A stretch of 64,000 nucleotides of DNA from Algoriphagus marincola DSM 16067 (GTDB lineage Bacteria > Bacteroidota > Bacteroidia > Cytophagales > Cyclobacteriaceae), in NCBI RefSeq assembly GCF_000429405.1, contig NZ_AUBU01000001.1, forward strand, positions 381,321-445,320, given 5' to 3'. Numbering within the stretch: the first letter of the stretch is position 1; the number at the start of each line of letters is the position of its first letter. Below the pieces are notes generated by a model that had not been told where the DNA came from, made no database searches, and saw nothing but the letters and a program-made list of their open reading frames with translations. The position numbers were made by a program, and so were the translations under genes. Below are positions 52,584 to 61,264 of this stretch, piece by piece.

Positions 52584-53878
52584 TTGCAGCAGAAGTTTGG
52601 CTTTGGGATCGACTGGCAGGAGCGATCCTTTGGGATGAATCCCAGCAGCTGGCAAGCTTTGAGTTTGATCAGAGCTTTCTTCGCTCGGGCTGGGATATAG
52701 CACCTATAACCATGCCGCTTAGACAGGGGAAGCGTTTGTATTCTTTCCCGGAGACTCGTAGAGGAAGAAATGATGCTTTTGATACCTTCAAGGGACTGCC
52801 TGGGCTTTTGGCGGATATGCTTCCCGACAAATACGGCAATCAACTCATCAATGCCTGGCTGGTCCAAAATGGTCGTCCAACAGACAGTCTCAACCCGGTG
52901 GAATTGCTTTGTTTTATCGGAAAACGAGGAGTGGGTGCCTTGGAGATTAAGCCTTCACTTCGTACAGAGGTAAGCAAGTCAACTAGCCTTGAGCTGGATA
53001 GTCTGGTATCCATTGCCAATAAAATCCTAAATACTCGGGAGAGCTTCCAAACCGATCTTTCCCAAGAAGAGGAAGAAGCCATGGCGGACATTCTTAAAAT
53101 TGGGACTTCGGCCGGTGGGGCAAGGGCCAAGGCCGTCATTGCTTTCAATCCCAAAACCGGAGAAGTGAAGAGCGGTCAGGTTAAAGCACCCAATGGATTT
53201 ACCTATTGGTTAATCAAGTTTGACGGGGTGACGGACAGTCAATTTGGCGCTTCGGTGGGTTATGGAAGGGTCGAAATGGCTTATTACCTGATGGCAAAGG
53301 AAGCAGGGATTGAAATGAATGAATCTCGGCTTTTGGAGGAAAATGGACGTGCTCACTTTATGACCAAGCGTTTTGATCGAACGGATAGTGGGGAAAAAAT
53401 CCATATGCAAAGTCTCTGCGGTATGCGTCATTTTGATTTCAATCAAGTGGGAGTCTACAGTTACGAGCAGGTATTTGAGACCATGCGAATGCTGAGACTT
53501 AGCTATCCAGAAGCGGAACAGCTATTTATCCGAATGGTCTTCAATGTACTTGCGCGCAACTGCGACGATCATACCAAAAACTTCGCATTTCTGATGGATC
53601 AAAGCGGAAAGTGGAAGCTTTCACCAGCTTATGATATTTGCCATGCCTATCGTCCAGGAAGTCTTTGGGTAAGTAGTCAGTCTCTCCAAGTCAATGGAAA
53701 AAGGGAGGGGATCACTGATTCAGACTTTCTGGAAATTGCACGAAAAATGAATATCAAAAAACCGGATGAAAAGATCGATCAGGTTAGAATGGTTGTGAAG
53801 CGATGGAATGAATTTGCAGAAGAGGTAAAGGTAGAACCCAAACTCCGTGATTCTATTCGAGCAACACTTTTAGCATAA
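52577..53878 (+). CDS. hipA: HipA-family toxin kinase
   Basis: 433 residues with a single-chain HipA layout: N-terminal couple domain (about 1-105), then HipA kinase core. The Gly-rich loop GTSAGGARAKAVI (about 175-187) binds ATP, FMTKRFDR supplies the Lys/Arg, ARNCDDHTKN contains the catalytic Asp and Asn, and LSPAYDICHAY has the metal Asp. All key positions are filled, so activity is likely. HipA phosphorylates glutamyl-tRNA synthetase in E. coli; the target here is unknown. It overlaps hipB by 7 bp and lies 632 bp after the helicase stop. Confidence 0.92.
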   Translation: MVVAAEVWLWDRLAGAILWDESQQLASFEFDQSFLRSGWDIAPITMPLRQGKRLYSFPETRRGRNDAFDTFKGLPGLLADMLPDKYGNQLINAWLVQNGRPTDSLNPVELLCFIGKRGVGALEIKPSLRTEVSKSTSLELDSLVSIANKILNTRESFQTDLSQEEEEAMADILKIGTSAGGARAKAVIAFNPKTGEVKSGQVKAPNGFTYWLIKFDGVTDSQFGASVGYGRVEMAYYLMAKEAGIEMNESRLLEENGRAHFMTKRFDRTDSGEKIHMQSLCGMRHFDFNQVGVYSYEQVFETMRMLRLSYPEAEQLFIRMVFNVLARNCDDHTKNFAFLMDQSGKWKLSPAYDICHAYRPGSLWVSSQSLQVNGKREGITDSDFLEIARKMNIKKPDEKIDQVRMVVKRWNEFAEEVKVEPKLRDSIRATLLA

Positions 53879-53879
53879 T

Positions 53880-54650
53880 TCAAATATATCCTACCAGTTT
53901 GTAAACGATGATTCCAATCCACTCTTTGAAAAGCTTGGTCCAATATTCCAAAGAATAAGGGTCTGGGAATAACAAGGATGGTATGTCATACTTGATATCA
54001 TGCGAATAGTAATCTGTTGGAAAAGACACCGTATTCAAACCTACTTTATCAAAGCAACCTTGAGCTCGGTACATGTGAAAGGCTGAAGTGATCAATACAA
54101 ACTCCTGATTGGTGGAGATTCCATTTTTCTCCAAAAAAGCCTTTGTAAACTGGGCATTTTGGGCGGTATTTTTGCTTTGATCTTCGATTAAAATATCGGA
54201 TTCGGGCATGCCAGTCATCAGCAAAAACCGCTTCAGCAATTCAGCTTCAGATTGGGGATTGACTGGATTGAGACCCTGTCCACCGGTGATCAGGATCTTT
54301 TTTATTTTGCCCATACGGTAGAGTTGGAGGGCATGGGTGATTCGGTCGGCTCCTTTGTTGAAAAAGGTGCGATCGTAGGCTGTTTTACTCAGATTGGTGA
54401 CGCCAGTAAGGACGATGCCGATTTCACGATTTTCAATTTCCTCAAAAGACTTAAAATCAGGCTCCCAAGCAAATAAAGCTAAATTGGATAGGAAGGGATT
54501 GGTGAAAAAGAGCAAAAGCCCGATTCCCGCCCAAAGCAACTTTTTACCCCATTTTCTTTTGATAAATATTACTCCTCCAACGATCAGAATTATCACAATT
54601 GTCAGCGGCATGGCTAGAAAACTGAGAAACTGGGAGAGGTAGAAGAACAT
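53880..54650 (-). CDS. YdcF/ElyC-type DUF218 membrane protein
   Basis: 256 residues from ATG 54650; the frame to 54671 starts at TTG. Two N-terminal hydrophobic helices (about 1-60; FLAMPLTIVIILIVGG, LLWAGIGLLLFF) precede a DUF218 domain (about 75-220: IGIVLTGV, KGADRITHALQLYRMGKIKKILITGGQG, DQSKNTAQNAQFTKAFL, LITSAFHMYRAQGCF). DUF218 proteins bind S-adenosylmethionine-like ligands or act in envelope biogenesis (ElyC, SanA). Convergent with hipA (1 bp gap). Confidence 0.9.
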   Translation of the reverse strand: MFFYLSQFLSFLAMPLTIVIILIVGGVIFIKRKWGKKLLWAGIGLLLFFTNPFLSNLALFAWEPDFKSFEEIENREIGIVLTGVTNLSKTAYDRTFFNKGADRITHALQLYRMGKIKKILITGGQGLNPVNPQSEAELLKRFLLMTGMPESDILIEDQSKNTAQNAQFTKAFLEKNGISTNQEFVLITSAFHMYRAQGCFDKVGLNTVSFPTDYYSHDIKYDIPSLLFPDPYSLEYWTKLFKEWIGIIVYKLVGYI

Positions 54651-54804
54651 GGGCTCTATGGTTTGCAACAAAGAAAAGCTAAAAAATACTGAATTTGAAA
54701 AACCCGAAAGCTTTTAATGTGAATGGGCTTGCTCCCCTATGAGCATTCAATTTTTTCTATCCTGATTTTTAATAAATTGTGTTCTTCTACCACCGAATTG
54801 TGCT

Positions 54805-56355
54805 ATGAATTATCGAACTATCCTTTTTGGCCTTCTGATTAGTATTTTATTTTCTTGTAACGAAAAGCAAAAAGAAGACTCTTCTGAGCTTGTTAAGCCC
54901 AATATCGTGATCATTTATTTCGACGATTTGGGCTATGGTGATGTCAGTGCCTATAAATCAGGGACACTCTCTACACCCAATTTAGATAGGCTGGTAAATG
55001 GCGGGGTAAAGTTTACCAATGGCTACGCGTCTTCTGCTACTTGTACACCCAGCCGCTATGCTTTACTTACCGGAGTATATCCTTGGAGAAATCAAAATGC
55101 CAAAATACTTCCCGGGACTGCACCTCTCTTAATTGATACAACTCAGTATACGCTTCCAAAAATGCTTCAAGATCAGGGGTATCAAACAGGTATAGTGGGC
55201 AAATGGCATTTGGGTCTTGGTTCTGGATCGGTAGATTGGAATAAAAAAATTAGCCCGGGACCAAACGAGGTTGGCTTTGATTATTCATACATTCTTGCCG
55301 CTACGCAGGATCGCGTTCCCACGGTTTATATTGAGAATGGAAATGTAGTGAACCTTGATCCGAATGATCCGATTGAGGTGAGTTATGAGAAAAATTTTCC
55401 TGGAGAACCGACAGCCTTGACCCATCCGGAACAGGTTGAAATGAAATGGCATCATGGGCATAATAACAGTATAGTGAACGGTGTCCCCCGGATTGGTTTT
55501 ATGAAAGGTGGTGAAGCTGCCAAATGGAGTGATGTCGATATGGCGGATCATTTTTTGGAAAAAGCGAAAGAATTTGTGGGGGAAAAGTCTCAATCAGGTA
55601 AGCCCTTCTTTTTGTACTACGCCTTGCAGCAACCGCATGTTCCGCGAACTCCCCATCCTCGTTTTGTAGGGACATCCGGCATGGGTCCTAGAGGTGATGC
55701 GATTTTGGAAGCAGATTGGATGGTGGGAGAGTTTATAGAGCACTTAGAAGAAATTGGAATTCTAGAAAACACCTTAATCGTTTTGAGCAGTGATAATGGG
55801 CCTGTCTTGAATGACGGATATTATGATGATGCTGTGGAGAAAATCGGTGATCATACTCCCACAGGACCCCTCAGAGGCGGGAAGTATAGTCTCTTTGAGG
55901 CAGGAACACGGGTGCCTTTTGCAGTCTATTGGAAAGGAAAGATAGAGCCTAATACTTCTTCCGCTCTTGTGACTCAAATTGACTTGATGGCATCCTTAGG
56001 AACCTTAGTCGGTGCTGAAAATTTTGGGCAGGATAGTGAGAATCTGCTGGATGTTTTTTTGGGGAAAACAGATCGGGGAAGGGATGAATTTGTATTGGAA
56101 GCTACCAGTAGGACTGCTTTTCGAAAAGGGAATTGGGTCATGATTCCACCATATTCAGGACCTGCAGTACAAAGTCAAGTCAATATTGAATTAGGTAATT
56201 CCCCAGAATATCAGCTTTATAATCTAGCGGAGGATTTATCTCAAGAGAGGAATCTTGCTGAATCAAACCCTGAAAAGCTTCAAGAAATGATCAAGAGATT
56301 CGAACAAATCCGTGGAATAGAATCTGCGAATGTGGAGGAATTGGAATTGAAATAG
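54805..56355 (+). CDS. Sulfatase lipoprotein (arylsulfatase family)
   Basis: 516 residues with a lipoprotein signal (LLISILFSCNEK, Cys 18). The formylglycine precursor Cys80 lies in the canonical CxPSR (TCTPSRYALLTG). The metal ligands DDLGYGD and SSDNGP are present. It hydrolyses sulfate esters, presumably of marine polysaccharides, at the periplasmic or outer-membrane surface. Maturation needs a sulfatase-modifying enzyme which is not in this window. It faces a GH99/WbsX-like gene 18 bp away, convergent. Confidence 0.95.
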   Translation: MNYRTILFGLLISILFSCNEKQKEDSSELVKPNIVIIYFDDLGYGDVSAYKSGTLSTPNLDRLVNGGVKFTNGYASSATCTPSRYALLTGVYPWRNQNAKILPGTAPLLIDTTQYTLPKMLQDQGYQTGIVGKWHLGLGSGSVDWNKKISPGPNEVGFDYSYILAATQDRVPTVYIENGNVVNLDPNDPIEVSYEKNFPGEPTALTHPEQVEMKWHHGHNNSIVNGVPRIGFMKGGEAAKWSDVDMADHFLEKAKEFVGEKSQSGKPFFLYYALQQPHVPRTPHPRFVGTSGMGPRGDAILEADWMVGEFIEHLEEIGILENTLIVLSSDNGPVLNDGYYDDAVEKIGDHTPTGPLRGGKYSLFEAGTRVPFAVYWKGKIEPNTSSALVTQIDLMASLGTLVGAENFGQDSENLLDVFLGKTDRGRDEFVLEATSRTAFRKGNWVMIPPYSGPAVQSQVNIELGNSPEYQLYNLAEDLSQERNLAESNPEKLQEMIKRFEQIRGIESANVEELELK

Positions 56356-56373
56356 AGGCTTTAAGTAAAATTC

Positions 56374-57930
56374 TTATTTCTCAAACACCTCCTGAATGGC
56401 TTCCAAATAATCAAACCCATGTCCTTCGGTTGGCTCGATATAGTTGCCTTCCAGATATTCATTCCAGCAGCATATCATGATAGTTTTACCATTTGAAGCA
56501 CGGTATTTTTGGGATACTGCTAAGGCTTCTTTTAGCTTATCTCGGAAAGTGCTTTTGGTGCTATGAACGCGGTCTTTGTGAGGTTCGGAAGGGAAGCCTG
56601 TCTGCTGTGGCCAAGTTCCCCCTGCCGGACGCATATCCCATCCCATGGCTACCGGAACTTGATACTCGAAATTCGGATCTGACTTGAATTTTTCACTCCA
56701 CATATTCCAATGACCTCGGTAAGTCTCGCGCATATCGGCGTAGGATCGATTGTCCTTTTCCAAAAAGTTGTGGTAGACATAAGCAGTCATCCCTTCAAAA
56801 CCCATAGATTTTAGCCTCGGGACGTATTCCTGAAGAAGCATCTTTTTTTGGTATTCCCCGCCTTCCCAGGGTCTGTTTGGATTTTTAGCTTTCCACTGTG
56901 TAGGTAATCCATAAGCTCTCTCGCGCTCCAGCATCGGGCCAGCAGTGACTGCAATGAATTTGATACCCGGAAGCTTTGCTTTTTTGGCTAAAGCCTGAGA
57001 TCGATCCAGCAGATCTTTTAATGTCAGGCCGTAAAATGCTGCTCTCGATTCGGCATCCTGCGGAAAGTAAAAATAGACTACCGGTCTACCATCTTCAGCA
57101 CGCAGGTAGTCACCCCTGCTAAAATACTGATCGATCCAAAGTTGGGTGATTTTGTCATGTACTTGAAGGTAGAGCTCTTTATTTGGTTTCTCTCCTTCAT
57201 AATTGGCCTTTCTTGCCAGTTCTTCTGGCGAACCAATTTTAAGCCAAGCCATCCAGCGCTCATGGCTGTCATCACACCAATTGACGGCCCATTTCATCTG
57301 TTTTTCTTTAGGAAGCTTGGCATTCTCGGCGAGAAGGACCTCAAGCTGATCGCCCCATTCTACCAAGCCCGGTACGGCGACGCGGCCATCCCGATTTGGG
57401 TCTATTTTCCAGCCTTCTGGGTAGTAAATCTTTGACTGCGGCCCGAAATAAAGGTGGTAATAGTAGTTTCTTCCGAAGAACCAGTCATAAGCAAAAAAGT
57501 CAATCCCATATTCTTTCATGTATTGAAGTTGCTTTCGAGCTACTTCGGGATCAGTTCGTTTGTAAAAGCCTTTGAGTTCTTTGATAGGTTTGCGGTCAAG
57601 ATAAGGTCCTTCGTAAGGATATCTAGCATTGTAGATTCTGCCTTTGGGTCCCCAAATCCCTGGGTTTTGCAGGCTTGCGCAGTTTTTTGGGTCTTGGATG
57701 CAAGACCAAAAGCTATCCCGGTCCACATTGGGATCCGGTGAGGTATTCCAAGAAGGCATAAAATAGACACCTACCAATTCTTCACCAGCTAATTCTTCTT
57801 GGGGAGGGTTAAAATCAAAATGTCCAAAGCCTGCCTTTTGTGAAATAATTGTATTTGATTTTTCATTTTGACAGGCACAAAAAAACAGGAATAGTGAGCA
57901 GGAAAATAAGGTTTGAAATAAACTTTTCAT
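56374..57930 (-). CDS. GH99/WbsX-like glycoside hydrolase lipoprotein
   Basis: 518 residues, lipoprotein signal (SLFLFFCACQNEKS). The core matches the GH99-like/WbsX group: MKEYGIDFFAYDWFFGRNYYYHLY, NWCDDSHERWMAWL, and the terminal CCWNEYLEGNYIEPTEGHGFDYLEAI. Such proteins act on alpha-mannans or polysaccharide chains; specificity is not resolved. It is convergent with the sulfatase gene, so both may belong to sulfated-glycan use (inference). Confidence 0.9.
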   Translation of the reverse strand: MKSLFQTLFSCSLFLFFCACQNEKSNTIISQKAGFGHFDFNPPQEELAGEELVGVYFMPSWNTSPDPNVDRDSFWSCIQDPKNCASLQNPGIWGPKGRIYNARYPYEGPYLDRKPIKELKGFYKRTDPEVARKQLQYMKEYGIDFFAYDWFFGRNYYYHLYFGPQSKIYYPEGWKIDPNRDGRVAVPGLVEWGDQLEVLLAENAKLPKEKQMKWAVNWCDDSHERWMAWLKIGSPEELARKANYEGEKPNKELYLQVHDKITQLWIDQYFSRGDYLRAEDGRPVVYFYFPQDAESRAAFYGLTLKDLLDRSQALAKKAKLPGIKFIAVTAGPMLERERAYGLPTQWKAKNPNRPWEGGEYQKKMLLQEYVPRLKSMGFEGMTAYVYHNFLEKDNRSYADMRETYRGHWNMWSEKFKSDPNFEYQVPVAMGWDMRPAGGTWPQQTGFPSEPHKDRVHSTKSTFRDKLKEALAVSQKYRASNGKTIMICCWNEYLEGNYIEPTEGHGFDYLEAIQEVFEK

Positions 57931-57978
57931 TAGCTGCGTATTTTAGGAAAAAGAGAAATAGAGAATCAATTTAAATAA

Positions 57979-58542
57979 TTAATTGAAAAGCTTTTTTCGC
58001 ATTATCAGAATCTTCCGAAATTCCGGGTAGATTCTTTCAAAATCCAACTGGTATGAATGTACCACCTCAAAGCCGCATTTTTCATAAAAGTGCTTTGCCT
58101 GTGGCTGACAGCTCATTGCCTCAAGCCAAATATTTTCAAGTTTATTTTCCCTTGCGATCCTTTCTGCATAATCCATCAGAAGCTTGGCTAAGCCTGTGCC
58201 ATGATATCGGGAATCCAAGTACAATCGATGAATTTTCATAGCGTTTGGGATGGGTGTTTCTCTTGGGGAAAAGGGAAAGTCGTATTTGAAAACTCCCGCT
58301 CTTTGTCCTTGAACCTCAATAAAAAAATAATGGGATCGCTCTCTTTTAAGCTCTTTTTCCAAAGTCTCCCTTCCGTAAATGAGGTCCACATACCAAGCTC
58401 CTCCATCTGTCCAAATCGGTTGATAGGCATCCCGATAGACTTTTCCCATCAAATCATAAAGCTTTCTTTGATCAGAAATCTGAATAGGAGCAAGATGAAT
58501 CTGCCCAAGAGAAGGGAGATGAAGCGGATTTTCTACAATCAT
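57979..58542 (-). CDS. GNAT-family acetyltransferase
   Basis: 187 residues; GNAT core with MKIHRLYLDSRYHGTGLAKLLMDYAERIARENKL (the R/QxxGxG/A acetyl-CoA loop) and CQPQAKHFYEKCGFEVVHSY. It is cytosolic; the substrate cannot be read. It overlaps the next upstream small gene by 4 bp. Confidence 0.9.
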   Translation of the reverse strand: MIVENPLHLPSLGQIHLAPIQISDQRKLYDLMGKVYRDAYQPIWTDGGAWYVDLIYGRETLEKELKRERSHYFFIEVQGQRAGVFKYDFPFSPRETPIPNAMKIHRLYLDSRYHGTGLAKLLMDYAERIARENKLENIWLEAMSCQPQAKHFYEKCGFEVVHSYQLDFERIYPEFRKILIMRKKLFN

Positions 58543-58832
58543 TGAAGTTTTTTAATCATGTCTGCTGTGAGGTCATCAGCATAAGTGCCATATGAATTGA
58601 TCAAAACGCCTTTGATTTTTCCATCTTTAGAAGAGATGGTGTACAGGATGGCCTGATCGGCAGGATTGCTTTGACCTTCAAATCGATAGGTTTTATCCAC
58701 CTCAAATTCCTGTGGCAAAAGGCAAACATCACCACAAATGATACTGTCAAAGCGGATGTTAAAATCCTCAGTATATCCCTCTTTTCGTACCTTCTGTAAA
58801 ATTTCAACTAGTGTGGGTTCGTAATTTTGCAT
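58539..58832 (-). CDS. Small conserved Bacteroidota protein, often mislabelled as PRPP synthetase
   Basis: 97 residues from ATG 58832; a TTG start at 58838 adds two residues. It shows KEGYTEDFNIRFDSIICGD, LLPQEFEVDKTYRFEGQSNPADQAILYTISS and KGVLINSYGTYADDLTADMIKKL, a conserved family found in Bacteroidota. It has no PRPP-synthetase motifs. Function unknown; coupled with the GNAT gene by a 4-bp overlap (ATGA). Confidence 0.8.
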   Translation of the reverse strand: MQNYEPTLVEILQKVRKEGYTEDFNIRFDSIICGDVCLLPQEFEVDKTYRFEGQSNPADQAILYTISSKDGKIKGVLINSYGTYADDLTADMIKKLQ

Positions 58833-58882
58833 AGACAATGTTGTTTTAGCCTCTATTCAAGTTACGGGATTTTTTTGATCAT

Positions 58883-58914
58883 AAAAAAACCACAGAGTGA
58901 AGTTCTGTGGTTTT
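58883..58914 (-). terminator. Intrinsic terminator of the transketolase genes
   Basis: AAAACCACAGA (58886-58896) pairs with TCTGTGGTTTT (58904-58914) around GTGAAGT. A T-rich tract follows in the minus direction. It lies 24 bp beyond the transketolase C-subunit stop. Confidence 0.85.
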
Positions 58915-58937
58915 AGGTTTTTGTAGTTTTTGGTGGA

Positions 58938-59900
58938 TCACTTCCTTTTGAGGGCCTTTTTGGCTGCTTTGACGATATTTTCGGCATTCAAGCCATATTT
59001 TTCAAGCAACTGAGTAGGAGTCCCTGACTCGCCGAAGCTATCATTCACACCTACATATTCCAGAGGAGCAGGATTATGTCTGCTTAAGGTTTGAGCGATA
59101 CTGTCACCTAAGCCTCCGTTGATCTGATGCTCTTCTGCTGATACTGCGCAGCCAGTCTTTGCTACAGACTCCAAGATTGCTTCCTCATCCAAAGGCTTGA
59201 TCGTGTGGATGTTGATCACCTCGGCATGGATTCCTTCTTCTCGAAGCATCGCCTCTGCTACAACTGCCTCCCAGACCAAGTGACCAGTAGCGAAAATGGT
59301 CACATCTTTACCATCGATCATTTTCCAGGCCTTTCCAATCTCAAACTTCTGATCTGCTGGAGTAAAGATCGGCCAGCTTGGTCGTCCAAATCTCAGGTAA
59401 ACCGGACCTTCATGCTCGGCAATTGCTAAAGTTGCTGCTTTGGTTTGATTGTAGTCACAAGGATTAATCACGGTCATGTGAGGAAGCATTTTCATCATGC
59501 CCAAATCTTCCAAAATCTGGTGCGTAGCTCCATCTTCTCCCAGGGTCAAACCTGCGTGTGAAGCACAGATTTTGACATTTTTGTCTGAATAGGCTACAGA
59601 TTGACGGATTTGATCGTAGACCCGTCCGGTGGCAAAATTGGCGAATGTCCCAGCAAAAGGGATCTTCCCGCCAATAGTCATCCCTGCTGCCAGGCCAATC
59701 ATATTAGCTTCAGCTATACCGGTTTGGAAAAAGCGATCTGGAAATTCTTTTTGAAAAGCGCCCATCTTAAGTGAACCGATAAGGTCAGCACAAAGACCAA
59801 CTATATTAGGGTTTTTTCTTCCTGCTTCTAGAAAACCGTCACCAAAACCGGAACGCGTATCTTTTTTTTCTGTATAAGTGAATTTTAAATCTAAGCTCAT
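58938..59900 (-). CDS. Transketolase, C-terminal subunit
   Basis: 320 residues from ATG 59900 (frame open to a TTG at 59909). It has the pyrimidine and C-terminal domains: FFQTGIAEANMIGLAAGMTIGG, HAGLTLGEDGATHQILEDL and PSWPIFTP. Transketolase here is encoded in two genes as in many archaea and some bacteria; the N-terminal half is the next gene upstream. It serves the pentose phosphate pathway. Confidence 0.92.
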   Translation of the reverse strand: MSLDLKFTYTEKKDTRSGFGDGFLEAGRKNPNIVGLCADLIGSLKMGAFQKEFPDRFFQTGIAEANMIGLAAGMTIGGKIPFAGTFANFATGRVYDQIRQSVAYSDKNVKICASHAGLTLGEDGATHQILEDLGMMKMLPHMTVINPCDYNQTKAATLAIAEHEGPVYLRFGRPSWPIFTPADQKFEIGKAWKMIDGKDVTIFATGHLVWEAVVAEAMLREEGIHAEVINIHTIKPLDEEAILESVAKTGCAVSAEEHQINGGLGDSIAQTLSRHNPAPLEYVGVNDSFGESGTPTQLLEKYGLNAENIVKAAKKALKRK

Positions 59901-59921
59901 TTTCTTCAAGTTTGGGAGTAA

Positions 59922-60773
59922 TTAATAATCGCCGAGGGTTTCCTCGAGTTGGCCTAAAGCATCGGCAAGTTGCTCATCACTTGGTGGTGAACCATGCCAC
60001 TTGTGCGTGCCTACCATAAAGTCCACACCATATCCCATTTCGGTATAGAGGAGGTTCATGACCGGCTTGCCTTTTCCACTGAGGGATTTGGCTTTTTTCA
60101 GGCCTTCTAAAACCGCTTCAAGATTATTTCCATCTTTGATCTCATTCACTTCCCAGCCAAAAGCTTCCCATTTGGCCTTGAGGTTTTTGAGGTCCATGAC
60201 TTTCTCCGTAGGTCCATCGATTTGCTGCCCATTATAATCAATCGTGGCAATCAAATTATCCACTCCGTAATGTGCTGCATACATGGCAGCCTCCCATACT
60301 TGACCTTCCTGCAATTCCCCGTCTCCTAAAAGAATATACACTAGCTTATCATCTCCGTTTAGCTTTTTTGCTTGTGCTGCACCAAGAGCTACTGAAAGCC
60401 CCTGGCCAAGTGAGCCTGAAGCTACGCGAATTCCAGGAAGACCTTCCTCTGTAGCGGGGTGACCTTGGAGTCGGGAGTTGATTTTCCGGAAGGTTTTTAG
60501 CTCCTCTACTGGGAAATATCCACTTCTAGCCAGCACAGAATACCAACCTGCCGATAGGTGTCCATTGGATAAGAAGAAAAGGTCTTCATCTTTTCCATCC
60601 ATGTTGAAATTAGGATCATGTCTCAGGATATCGAAATACAATGAGACAAAGAATTCCGCGCATCCAAGGGGGGCACCTGGATGCCCGGATTGTACTGCAT
60701 GGACCATACGAAGTACATCTCTTCGTAGTTGGGTACAGATTTTCTGGAGTTGTTCGATTGATTGTTTTTCCAT
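59922..60773 (-). CDS. Transketolase, N-terminal (TPP-binding) subunit
   Basis: 283 residues. TPP/Mg motif GDGELQEGQVWEAAMYAAHYGVDNLIATIDYNGQ and the His motif AVQSGHPGAPLGCAEF. It combines with the C-terminal subunit; its stop is 21 bp before that subunit's start. bcp is encoded upstream with a 16 bp gap, so the three may be one transcript. Confidence 0.93.
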   Translation of the reverse strand: MEKQSIEQLQKICTQLRRDVLRMVHAVQSGHPGAPLGCAEFFVSLYFDILRHDPNFNMDGKDEDLFFLSNGHLSAGWYSVLARSGYFPVEELKTFRKINSRLQGHPATEEGLPGIRVASGSLGQGLSVALGAAQAKKLNGDDKLVYILLGDGELQEGQVWEAAMYAAHYGVDNLIATIDYNGQQIDGPTEKVMDLKNLKAKWEAFGWEVNEIKDGNNLEAVLEGLKKAKSLSGKGKPVMNLLYTEMGYGVDFMVGTHKWHGSPPSDEQLADALGQLEETLGDY

Positions 60774-60789
60774 TAGGCTGGGTTATAGG

Positions 60790-61239
60790 TTATTTAATGA
60801 TTTGAGCCGTGTGATCTTTGGTTTTTACTTTTTCGATGATTTCTTCGATTTTTCCTTCTTCATCGATGACAAAAGTGGTTCGGGCAGTACCCATATATTT
60901 TCTACCATACATGGACTTTTCTACCCATGTTCCGTAAAGTTCATGAACTGTTTTGTCTTCATCTGCAATGAGTGAGAAAGGCAAAGATTGCTTCTCGATG
61001 AACTTCTGATGTGATTTTTCAGAATCCGAACTGATTCCCAATACTACGTAACCAGCTTTTTGCAAAGCTTCATAATTATCTCGAAGGTTGCAGGCTTGAG
61101 CAGTACAGCCGGGGGTATTGTCTTTGGGATAAAAATAAAGGATGACTTTTTTACCCTTGAAATCTGAAAGCTTGATGGTTTCTCCACTTTCAATTTTCGC
61201 TTCAAAATCTGGTGCCATTTGGCCTACTTCTAGTGACAT
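60790..61239 (-). CDS. bcp: Thioredoxin-dependent peroxiredoxin Bcp
   Basis: 149 residues from ATG 61239 (MSLEVGQMAPDFEAKIESG); a longer frame to 61296 begins in the neighbouring gene and was rejected. The atypical 2-Cys motif is NTPGCTAQACNLRD, with peroxidatic and resolving Cys five residues apart. It reduces hydroperoxides with thioredoxin. It lies 25 bp after the M23 gene stop. Confidence 0.94.
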   Translation of the reverse strand: MSLEVGQMAPDFEAKIESGETIKLSDFKGKKVILYFYPKDNTPGCTAQACNLRDNYEALQKAGYVVLGISSDSEKSHQKFIEKQSLPFSLIADEDKTVHELYGTWVEKSMYGRKYMGTARTTFVIDEEGKIEEIIEKVKTKDHTAQIIK

Positions 61240-61264
61240 AGTTTCAATAGTTAAAGTAAAACAT

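Noticed and set aside
47853..53878. MITE, helicase and hipBA as one proven defence system
   Set aside because: Only neighbourhood links them; no shared promoter or conserved order can be shown without other genomes.
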